The translations under genes were made by a program, and so were the position numbers. Shown here one piece after another: positions 25,849 through 35,600 of a DNA stretch of 64,000 nucleotides (the stretch's first letter is position 1; each line of letters starts with the position of its first letter). The notes under the pieces are model-generated. The model was not told where the DNA came from. It did no database searches and worked only from the letters and a program-made list of their open reading frames with translations. Source of the stretch: Mesorhizobium escarrei (GTDB lineage Bacteria > Pseudomonadota > Alphaproteobacteria > Rhizobiales > Rhizobiaceae); NCBI RefSeq assembly GCF_935825525.1, contig NZ_CAKXZT010000145.1:40437-104436 (forward strand), read 5' to 3'.

Positions 25849-25925
25849 AGTAGAGCCGAAAACAACGGCCTCCCTCGCACGAGGCCCCTAACCAACAACC
25901 CGCCCGTAAGGCGGAAGGAGGAATC

Positions 25926-27557
25926 ATGCCCAAAATAATGCTTCACAACTCCGACGCCCGCCGCGCTCTCGCCCGTGGCGTCTTTCGGCTGGCCGCTGCC
26001 GTCGAGCCGACGCTCGGCCCCAAAGGCATGAACGCCATGATCGACCGGCCGATCGGCACGCCGATGGTGACCCGTGACGGTGTCAGCATCGCCTCCGAGA
26101 TCGAATTGCACGACCGTTTCGAAAACATGGGCGCGCAGGTCGTGCGCGAAGTGTCGATGCAAACCAACGAGGTCGCCGGCGACGGCACCACGACTGCCAT
26201 CGTGCTCGCCAACGCTCTCATCCAGGGCGGTGTGGAGGCGAATGAACGCGGCGTGAAATCCGTCGATCTGTGCAAGGGCATCGACCTTGCCGTGGCGGCG
26301 GTGGTGGCCGCACTCAAGGCTTCGGCCAAGCCGGCTAAGGGCAACGGCATTCTCGCCTCGGTCGCCAACATCGCGGCGACCAATGCCAAGCTTGGCGCAC
26401 TGGTGGCGGAAGCCCACCAGCGCGTGGGTGCCGAAGGTGTCATCACCACGGACTTCAGCGTCACTACCGAGACCACGCTCGATGTGGTCGAGGGCATGTC
26501 TTTCGAACGCGGCTATCTCTCGCATCACATGGTGACCGATCAGGAGAAGATGGAGGCCGTTCTCGAACGGCCCTACATCCTGATGACCGATCTCAAGATC
26601 AAGGAACCCGGGCAGCTCGATGCGGTTCGCCGTATTGCCGATGAGGATGGCCGGCCGCTGCTGATCGTGTCCGAGGAAATGTCGCCGGAAGTCGTGGTGA
26701 CGCTGCTCGGCAAGCAGGGACCTGGAAAATACCTCGTTGTCCATCCGCCGGAATATGGCCATTGGCGCAAGGCGATGATGGAGGATCTGGCGATCATCAC
26801 CGGCGGCAAGGTGATCGCGCGCGACCTCGGCGGTCGGCTGGAGGACATCACTGCCGACGACCTTGGAATGGCTGACCGGGTGAAGACCAGTTCGTCCTAC
26901 ACCTCGATCATCCGCGGTGGTGGCGACCATACGGCAATTGCATCGCGCCGCGCCCAGGTGCAGCGGCAGTATGAAGCTTCGCCGCCGAATATCGATCAGG
27001 ACAAGCTGCGCGAACGCCTGGCCAAGCTTTCTGGCGGCACTGCGATTCTCTATGCCGGCGGTGTCACGCCGGTCGAGCAGAAGCGAACCATTCAGCTCAT
27101 CGAGGATTCGCTGAATGCGGTGCGCGCCGCATCCGAAGAGGGCGTGGTCGCCGGAGGTGGCTCGGCGCTTGCCCAGATCGCGCCGCTGCTCGACAAGGTG
27201 GCGGCAGGCGTCGACGGCGATGTCGCCGAAGGCGTGCGCCTGGTGCGATCGGTGCTGTCGCGACCGCTGTGGCGTATCGCCGCCAACGCCGGCGCGGATC
27301 CCGAGGCAGTCGTGGCGGAAGTCACCCGCATCAACGGCGGCTATGGCTACAACGCCGCCGCCGGCAACTATCAGAACATGTTCGAGGCAGGGATCATCGA
27401 CCCCGTCCGCGTCACCTACACAGCGCTCGCCAACGCAGCTTCGGTGGCGACCCTGATCCTGACCACCGAAACGCTGATTGGCGATCTTGCCGAGGACGAG
27501 GATCCGACGGCCGGACCGGCCCGCGGCGGCGGCTCTGAAAAGCTCGGCCGCGCCTAA
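25926..27557 (+). CDS. mimG: GroEL-like chaperonin dedicated to the monooxygenase (MimG type)
   Basis: 543 residues, full GroEL length. Hallmarks are EPTLGPKGMNAMID near residue 27 and GDGTTTAIVLANALI with D86 at the ATPase catalytic position. The flexible GGM tail of housekeeping GroEL is absent; it ends ARGGGSEKLGRA. In mycobacteria the paralogue MimG is reported to be needed for folding the MimA subunit, and the operon position here is the same. No groES lies in the window. GGAAGGAGGAATC gives a very strong ribosome binding site, and a GGCCTC/GAGGCC hairpin (25867-25886) precedes it. Confidence 0.9.
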   Translation: MPKIMLHNSDARRALARGVFRLAAAVEPTLGPKGMNAMIDRPIGTPMVTRDGVSIASEIELHDRFENMGAQVVREVSMQTNEVAGDGTTTAIVLANALIQGGVEANERGVKSVDLCKGIDLAVAAVVAALKASAKPAKGNGILASVANIAATNAKLGALVAEAHQRVGAEGVITTDFSVTTETTLDVVEGMSFERGYLSHHMVTDQEKMEAVLERPYILMTDLKIKEPGQLDAVRRIADEDGRPLLIVSEEMSPEVVVTLLGKQGPGKYLVVHPPEYGHWRKAMMEDLAIITGGKVIARDLGGRLEDITADDLGMADRVKTSSSYTSIIRGGGDHTAIASRRAQVQRQYEASPPNIDQDKLRERLAKLSGGTAILYAGGVTPVEQKRTIQLIEDSLNAVRAASEEGVVAGGGSALAQIAPLLDKVAAGVDGDVAEGVRLVRSVLSRPLWRIAANAGADPEAVVAEVTRINGGYGYNAAAGNYQNMFEAGIIDPVRVTYTALANAASVATLILTTETLIGDLAEDEDPTAGPARGGGSEKLGRA

Positions 27558-27594
27558 GCAATCCGAACAATCTCGACGTTGAAAGGATACGACG

Positions 27595-28638
27595 ATGAAA
27601 GCTGCCAGACTGTACGAATACGATCCGCATATGAACGTCCAGCTCAGGATCGAGGAGGTCAAGGCGCCGACGATCACTGCCCCCGACGAGGTGATCGTGC
27701 GGGTCGGTGCCGCCGGCCTCTGCCGCACCGACCTGCACATCATCGAGGGTGTGTGGAAGCCGACCATGGATCCCGAAGGCACGCTGCTGCCTTACATCAT
27801 GGGCCATGAAAATGCAGGCTGGGTCGAGGAGGTTGGCAGCGGCGTCAGGTCGGTCAAGCGCGGTGACGCCGTAATCTGCCATCCCTTCCGCTCATGCGGC
27901 ATCTGCCTCAACTGCCGGCATGGCGAGGACATGTACTGCGACAACGGCCAGTTTCCCGGTCTTGGCATGAATGGCGGTTTCGCCGAGTATTTCATTACCG
28001 GCGAGCGTTCGCTGATCAAGCTGAACGCCAATGTCACGCCGATCGAAGTGGCGCCGTTGGCCGACGCCGGCATCACTGCCTATCGCGCCGCCAAGCGGGC
28101 GGCCAAGCTGCTAAGACCAGGGAGCTATTGTGTGCTGCTCGGCATAGGCGGGCTCGGCCATATCGCGCTGCAATCGCTGCACGCGATCTCGGGTTGCCGC
28201 ATCATCGCCGTCGATCGCGAACCGGCGGCGCGTGTGCTGGCCAAGGATCTGGGCGCCGATTTCGTCCTCGACGGCGGGCCGAATGTCGTCGAGGAGGTCA
28301 GCCAGATCACCGGCGGCGGCGCCCATGTGGTCATCGATTTCGTCGGCGAACTCGGCGTCGAGAACATCTGCTGGAAGATGGTGCGCAAGGGCGGGCAACT
28401 GTTCGTCGTCGGCTATGGCGGCAATATCAACGTACCGACCGCCCATCTCGTCATCGAGGAGATCAACATCGGCGGCAGCCTCGTCGGCAACTTCACCGAG
28501 CTTGTCGAACTGATGGAGCTGAACGCCGATGGCAAGGTGAAGATGCACTACACCGAGTACAATCTCGCCAGCATCAACACCGCACTCGATGATTTCAAGA
28601 ACCGGCGGTTCACCGGCCGCGGCGTCATCGTTCCCTGA
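27595..28638 (+). CDS. Zinc-dependent alcohol dehydrogenase
   Basis: 347 residues of the MDR superfamily. The catalytic zinc ligands include C43 (GLCRTDLH) and H71-E72 (GHENAGWVEEVGSG). The structural zinc loop has C101, C104, C107 and C115 in SCGICLNCRHGEDMYC. The NAD-binding fold is LLGIGGLGHIALQSL. It would oxidise the alcohol made by the monooxygenase, for example 2-propanol to acetone if the substrate is propane. It starts 38 bases after the chaperonin gene with GAAAGGATACGACG upstream and is the last intact gene of the operon. Confidence 0.92.
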   Translation: MKAARLYEYDPHMNVQLRIEEVKAPTITAPDEVIVRVGAAGLCRTDLHIIEGVWKPTMDPEGTLLPYIMGHENAGWVEEVGSGVRSVKRGDAVICHPFRSCGICLNCRHGEDMYCDNGQFPGLGMNGGFAEYFITGERSLIKLNANVTPIEVAPLADAGITAYRAAKRAAKLLRPGSYCVLLGIGGLGHIALQSLHAISGCRIIAVDREPAARVLAKDLGADFVLDGGPNVVEEVSQITGGGAHVVIDFVGELGVENICWKMVRKGGQLFVVGYGGNINVPTAHLVIEEINIGGSLVGNFTELVELMELNADGKVKMHYTEYNLASINTALDDFKNRRFTGRGVIVP

Positions 28639-28755
28639 AACATTTGGACCGGGACGGCATGGGGGCCGGCCGCCAGCTGAATTGTCAGCGGATTCTCCTG
28701 ACCCCGTGGCCCCAGTGCATTATTCGGACACGGATTGACGGTAGCGGCGTAACGA

Positions 28756-29037
28756 TCACGGGCGAGCGGTCAATTGGAGCGGCATGAGGCCATCAGCGTC
28801 GAGTTCAATGCTGTCTGACCAGACATAATCTCCAGTGAAGTTGATCCGGTCCCAACCCAAAGGAGAAAGCTGCGAAAGCAGCTCGGGATCGAGCGTCATT
28901 CCGCGCTTTCGCAATTCGCCCACTGCGCGGGGGAGATAGCGGCAATTGAACAGGATGATCGAGGCGGTAACGAGATTGAGGGCCGCCGCCCGCATCTGCT
29001 GATTTTCGAGGCCACGATCCCGGAAGCGGTCGCGTTG
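28756..29037 (-). pseudogene. Tn3-family transposase, C-terminal fragment
   Basis: The minus strand reads RFRDRGLENQQMRAAALNLV, then RYLPRAVGELRKRG and LLSQLSPLGWDRINFTGDYVW, the end of Tn3-family DDE transposases, closing with a stop at 28756. Only about 90 of ~1000 residues remain, and the 5' side is cut where a recombinase fragment of the opposite strand begins. The 117 bases between the alcohol dehydrogenase and this piece show no gene and no clear Tn3 terminal repeat. Confidence 0.75.
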
Positions 29038-29039
29038 GT

Positions 29040-29210
29040 GGGCGACGGCGCAAGCTCGATGACAAAAAGCGGCGTGAGATCGCCGAGTCCGTCATTTCGG
29101 GCCGCAAGTCTGGCGCCGAAATGGCAAGGCTATATGACGTGAGCGAGCCAACCGTCTCAAGAATCGTTGCCGAATTTCGCCAGCAGGAGGCACATGAAGC
29201 ACTGGAATGA
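29040..29210 (+). pseudogene. Serine recombinase/resolvase, C-terminal HTH fragment
   Basis: Reading from 29040 to the stop at 29208-29210 gives GRRRKLDDKKRREIAESVIS, then GAEMARLYDVSEPTVSRIVAEF and a short tail. This is the Hin/resolvase-type DNA-binding domain; the catalytic part is missing. It abuts the Tn3 transposase fragment, which fits two pieces of one decayed Tn3-type unit joined by a deletion or inversion. Confidence 0.65.
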
Positions 29211-29645
29211 CTTGGCTTGAATGACCGCACGGGGTGGTGGGCGGTCGCCCGTTCTGACCAGCACGAACGAGCATCTTGCGCCATGTGTGGACCTTACCGG
29301 GGTTCCCCGAAGGTCGCGTCTCGACCCCATCTCGGACTTTCGCGGGCCACCGGAGTGTGACGATGTCGTGCTTTCGGGATGATCCATCATAGTTAGCCGG
29401 TCTCGTCCGATCGAGTTCAGCTGCCCTCCGCGGCGGACGTTGCGGGCCTCGCGCAATGCCGGGTTTTGGCGCGACGTTTCAGTTCACCTTGCGGTCGTGC
29501 CAGGAGCGGCAGTGACCGCCATCATTTTTTTGCGATTACATGTTTTGGCCTCGGTTGATGGATTGACGGCGAAGGAGCAATGTAACTAGTCACCGTACCA
29601 CACGGGGGGCAGCTGATTACCGGAGGGGGCTGACAGGAGGCCCTT
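29211..29645. other. Gap with a kinase-terminus relic, otherwise unassigned
   Basis: Within these 435 bases only one coding scar was found: 29468-29515 on the plus strand reads GATFQFTLRSCQERQ then stop, matching the last residues of a histidine kinase ATPase domain such as the one ending at 35900 (GTTFQFVLPS). It suggests a lost kinase copy. AGGAGG at 29634-29639 is the ribosome binding site of the next gene. No promoter was recognised. Confidence 0.4.
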
Positions 29646-32600
29646 GTGACGGAGCTTTCGGGCTATGTATTCTCGGCATTGCGGGGAGGCGAGTTCACAC
29701 TCTACCGCGGCTCGGGCGACGGCTTGGACCCGATCCTGCTGCTCGCGCCCATCGGGGAATACTTCGCGCGTGAGTCTCTCAAGCGGCTCGAACATGAACA
29801 TGACCTCAAGGCCGAACTGGATGCTGACTGGGCTGTCCGGCCGGTAGACCTGTCCCGCCACGATGGCCGCATGGCGTTGGTACTCGAGGATCCCGGCGGC
29901 GAGCCGCTCGATCAACTGATCGGCCAGCCGATGGATGTGACGCAGTTCCTGCACATCGCGATCCCGCTCGCGGCCGCAATCGGCCAGATGCACCGGCATG
30001 TCCTCATCCACAAGGACATCAAGCCGGCCAACATCCTGGTGGACGTCGCAAGCGGCGGCGTCTGGCTTACCGGCTTCGGCATCGCCTCGCGCCTGCCGCG
30101 CGAGCGCCAGGCACCCGCGCCGCCGGAGATCATTGCCGGAACGCTCGCCTACATGGCGCCGGAACAGACCGGCCGGATGAACCGCTCTATCGATGCCCGC
30201 AGCGATCTCTATTCTCTCGGCATCACCTTCTACGAGATGCTCACCGGGACGTTACCGTTCACCGCGGCCGATTCGATGGCGTGGGTGCATTGCCACATCG
30301 CCCGGCAGCCGCCGCCGCCCGAAGAGCGGGTCGCGGGCATCCCGGGGCCGCTTGCGGCGATCGTGATGAAGCTCCTCGCCAAGACCGCCGAGGAGCGCTA
30401 CCAGACCGCCACAGGCGTCGAGGCCGACCTGCGGCAGTGCCTGGTGGAATGGGAGGCGCACCGCCGCATCGACCCATTCCCGCTCGGTGCGCACGACGTA
30501 TCGGACCGGCTGCTGATTCCAGAGAAATTATACGGGCGGGAGCGTGAGATCGCCTCCCTGCTCGCGGCCTTCGACCGCGTTGTGGTCGACGGCACAACCG
30601 AGCTTGTGCTCGTGTCCGGATATTCGGGGATCGGCAAGACCTCGGTAGTGAATGAACTGCACAGGATGCTGGTCCCGTCGCGTGGCCTCTTTGCGCCCGG
30701 CAAGTTCGATCAATACAAACGCGACATTCCGTACGCCACCCTGGCTCAGGCCTTTCAGAACCTTGTGCGCCCGCTTCTGGGGCAGAGCGAGGCGGAGCTT
30801 GGCTGCTGGCGAGATGCGCTGCGCGAGGCGCTGGGTCCGAACGGCCAGCTCATGGTGGATCTGGTTCCCCAACTGGAACTCGTCATCGGCACCCAGCCGC
30901 CCGTTCCAGACCTGCCGCCGCGGGATGCGCAGTACCGTTTCCAGATGGTTTTCCGGCGCTTCCTCGGCGTGTTTGCCAAGCCAGAGCACCCGCTCGCACT
31001 GTTCCTCGACGACTTGCAATGGCTGGACACCGCGACCCTTGACTTGATCGAACATCTTGTCACGCACCCAGAGGTGCGGCACCTGCTGCTGGTCGGCGCC
31101 TACCGGGATAACGAGGTCGGTCCCTCTCACCCGCTCTCGCTAAGGCTAAAAACGATCCGGGAGGCCGGCATGGATGTGCAGGAGATCCAGCTTGCTCCGC
31201 TTATGCCTGACGATCTGGAGCGGCTGCTTGCGGAAGCGCTGCACACGTCGCCTGGGCGCGTGCGGCCCTTGGCTGACCTGGTGTTCGAGAAGACCGATGG
31301 CAATCCGTTCTTTACGATCCAGTTCCTGATCGCCTTGGAGGAGGTGCTGCTGGCGTTCGATCCCGGCACGGAGGCCTGGACCTGGGACCTGGCGCGCATC
31401 CGCGCCAAGGGCTTCACCGACAATGTCGCGGATCTCATGGCCGGAAAGCTGAGGCGGTTTTCTTCCACCACCCAAGAGGCCCTGAAACAGCTCGCCTGCC
31501 TCGGCAACGTCGCCCCGACCGCCACTCTGGCCTTGGTTCACGGGACAACAGAGGAAGCGATGCACACGGCACTCTGGGAAGCCGTCCACGCCGGCCTCGT
31601 CATTCGCTCGGACAGCACCTACACATTCCTGCACGACCGTATCCAGGAGGCGGCTTATGCGCTTATCGCCGAAGGCGAGCGTACTATGGCGCATCTTCGG
31701 ATTGGCCGATTGCTCGCGGCGCGGACCACGTCGGAAGAGCTCGAAGACAGGATCTTCGACATCGTGAACCAGTTCGACCGCGGCGCGGCGCTGATTACCA
31801 CGCCGGAGGAACGCGAGCAGGTCGCCGAGCTCAACCTCATGGCGGGCAAGCGTGCCAAGGCAGCAACCGCCTATGCCTCAGCCCTCCAGTATTTTACCGC
31901 CGGCCGCGCTCTGCTGACGAGGAACGAATGGGAACGGTGCTACCGACTCACCTTCAATCTCGAGCTCAATTTGGCTGAGTGCGAGTATCTGACGGGGGAG
32001 TTGGCGTCAGCGGACGAACGGCTCTCGGCGCTGTCACAACGCGCCCAAACCACCGTCGATGCTGCAGCCGTTGCCTGCGTGCGGCTCAATCTCTACACCC
32101 ACCTGGACCAGAGCGACAGCGCTGTCCAAGTGGGTGTAGAGTATCTCCAGCGGGGTGACGGCTTGTGGTCGCGGCACCCTACGGCACAGGACGTCGACCA
32201 ACACTATGATCGGTTGTGGCAGCAGATAGGCTCCAGCCCGATTGAAGCCCTTGTTGCCCTGCCGGCGATGGCCGATCCCGACCAATGCGCGACCATGGAC
32301 GTGCTCACGGCGCTGGCCTCGCCGGCCTTATTCACCGATTTGAATCTGTTCAGGCTCGTTGTCTGTCGGATGGCGGCGCTCAGTCTGGAGAATGGCAATA
32401 GCGACGGATCATGCTACGCTTACGTGTGGCTGGGTGGCGTCCTTGGGACGTACTTCGGAAACTACCAGGCCGGTTTCCGCTTTGGCCGCCTTGGCCTAGA
32501 CCTAGTCGAGAAGCGCGGGCTCGACCGGCACAGCGCCCGAGTCTACCTGGTGTTCGCGGTCCACGTTGCGCCTTGGCTGCAGGATCTACCGACCTGCCGC

Positions 32601-35600
32601 GTCTTCCTCCGGCGCGCCTTTGAGGCAGCACAGCATGACGGCGACCTTACTTATGCAGCCTATAGCTGCGCTGACTTGATCACGAACCGTCTCGCCTCCG
32701 GAGATCCGCTCGATGACGTTGAACGGGAGGCCGGGGATGCGCTCCAATTCGTACGGAAAATGCGGTTCGGTCTTATCAGCGACCTGATAACCACTCAGCT
32801 CAGGCTCATCCGGATGCTCTGTGGGCTGACGCCGGATTTCACTTCCTTCAATGACGCGGAGTTCGACGAGGTCAGCTTCGAGCAGCACTTGGAGAGCAAC
32901 CCCCAGCTCGCCATTGCCGCGTCCCGATATTGGATTCGCAAGCTGCAAGCATGCGTCTATTCTGGCGACAGCGCATCGGGTCTCGTGGCTGCATTGAAAA
33001 CCGCTCCTCTGCTTTGGACGGTGCCCTCCCAAGTCGAATTGTCGGAGTATTACTTCTACGCAGCGCTTGCTCGGGCCGCACATTGCGATACGGCCTCGGC
33101 CGAGGAGCGACCCCTGCATTTGGACGCGGCGGCGGCTCACCATCGGCAGATCACGCTCTGGGCCGAGAATTGCCCCTCAACCTTCGCAAATCGCGCGGCG
33201 CTGGTTGGCGCAGAGATTGCGCGCCTCGAAGGACGAGAGCTGGATGCGGAGCGGCTTTACGAGCAGGCTGTCCGGTCGGCGCACGAGCACGGCTTCATCC
33301 AGAACGAAGGACTGGCCTGCGAACTAGCCGCCCGCTTCTACGCGGGGCGCGGCTTCGAGCAGATTGCGCAGCTCTACCTGCGCAATGCGCGGCGCTGCTA
33401 CCTGAGTTGGGGCGCCGAAGGCAAGGTACGGCAACTCGAGCAATTGCACCCGCACCTCCGCGAGGGGCCGGCTCCGCCGCCTCCCACCACTACAATCGGC
33501 GCCCTCGTCGAGCAGTTGGATGTCGGGACCGTTGTCAAAGCTTCACAAGCTGTGTCGGGCGAGATTGAACTCGGCAAGCTCATCGAAACTCTCATGAAGA
33601 TCGCGATCGAGCATGCGGGCGCCGAACGGGGACTGCTCATCCTTCCCAGGGGCGACGAGTCGCGGGTCGTGGCGGAGGCTACCGCCGGCCGCGGCAAAGT
33701 CGAGGTCACGGTTCGGGAGACCGCCGTAAGTCCGGTGGCTCTTCCCCAATCCGCGCTTCATTACGTGATGCGGACGCGGGAAAGCGTCGTCCTCGACGAC
33801 GCCTCGGTCAGGAACCTGTATTCGGACGATGAGTATATCCGGCAAAAGCAACCCAGATCCGTTCTGTGTTTGCCTGTCGTTAAACAAACGAAGCTCGTCG
33901 GCGCACTCTATCTCGAGAACAATCTGACGCCGTACGCCTTCACCTCGAGCCGGGTGGCGGTGCTGGAGTTGCTGGCCTCGCAAGCCGCGATTTCGCTGGA
34001 AAATGCCCGGTTGTACCGCGATCTTGCGGAACGCGAAGCAAAGATCCGGCGCCTGGTCGATGCCAACATCATCGGGATTTTCCTTTGGGATTTCGACGGT
34101 CGCATTCTTGAGGCCAATGACGCCTTTCTCCGCATGGTAGGATACGATCGTGAGGATCTCATCGCGGGCCGCATACGCCGGGCGGATCTGACGCCCCCGG
34201 ATTGGTACGAGCGCGACGAACAGTGGGTGGAGGAGCACAGGAGAACTGGCCTCCGGCGACCGATCGAGAAGGAGTTCTTACGGAAAGACGGCAGCCGCGT
34301 GCCTATTCTGCTCGGTGCGGCAACCTTCGAAGAAGGCGGGAACCAAGGGGTTGCCTTCGTGCTCGATCTGACCGATCGCAAGCGCGCCGAGGTTGAATTG
34401 CGCGAGTCGGAACAGAATTACCGCATGCTGTTCGAATCGATGGACGAGGGTTTTTGCACGATTGAAGTCTTGTTTGACCAGAACGAAGAGCCGGTCGATT
34501 ATCGGTTTTTACAAATCAACCCGTCGTTTGAACGGCAGACGGGAATCAAGAATGCCGCCGGCAGACGAATGCGCGAAATCGCGCCACAGCACGAAGAACA
34601 TTGGTTCGAGATTTACGGCAGGATCGCCCTCACGGGCGAGCCGATGCGCTTTGAAAATGAAGCCAAACAACTCGGACGCTGGTATGACGTTTACGCCTTC
34701 CCGGTGGAAGACCCGAAGCGCAGGCGTGTCGGAATCCTTTTCAACGATATCACCGAACGGAAGCGCGCGGAAACCGAGGCTCGAGAGAGCGAGCAACGCT
34801 TTCGGGATTATGCTGAGATAGCCTCCGATTGGCTTTGGGAGACGGGACCGGACCATCGTTTCATCCATGTATCGGAGCAACTCACCGCCGTCGGTATTAG
34901 CCCCGCGCATCGGATCGGCTTGAGGCGATGGGATTTCGCTACCGACGTTGACGAGGAGCCGGAGAAGTGGCGCCTGCACATCGCCACGCTTGAGGCGCAC
35001 CAGCCGTTTCGCGGTTTTGTCTTCAGGGTTAAAGCCGACGACGGCTCGGCTCACTACATTACCGCGAGCGGTAAGCCTGTTTTTGATCCGGAAGGACGCT
35101 TCCTCGGCTACCGGGGCGTCGGTAGCGACGTAACCGCTGCGGTCCGCGCCGAGCAGGCAGAGGAAGCGCTGCATAAGACGCAGATGGAGTTGGCGCACGT
35201 CGCGCGCGTGACAACCTTGGGCGAACTGGCCGCGTCGATCGCCCACGAAGTCAACCAGCCGCTCGCCGCCATCGTCACCAACGGCGAGGTTGGCCTGCAG
35301 TGGCTCGATCGTGAGACGCCCAACCTCGCCGAGGTGCGCGAAGCCCTTGGTGACATGATCAACAACGGGAGGCGGGCAAGCGAGATCATCCAGCGCCTTC
35401 GTGCGCTTTCCAGAAAGGCCGAGACACAGAAGGTGGCGCTGGACATCAATGCCGTCATCAGGGAGGTGATCCCGCTGGTCCATCAGGAGGTACTCAGCCA
35501 TCGGGTGTCGCTGCGCCTGGAACTGACGCCGACGCTGCCTCCCTTGCTTGGCGATCGCATCCAATTGCAGCAGGTGATCATCAATCTGATCGTCAACGGC

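Noticed and set aside
25296..27782. Very long minus-strand open frame across the DUF59, chaperonin and dehydrogenase genes
   Set aside because: It is antisense to three well-identified genes, has a His/Arg/Asp-rich composition typical of mirrored high-GC codons, and no ribosome binding site.
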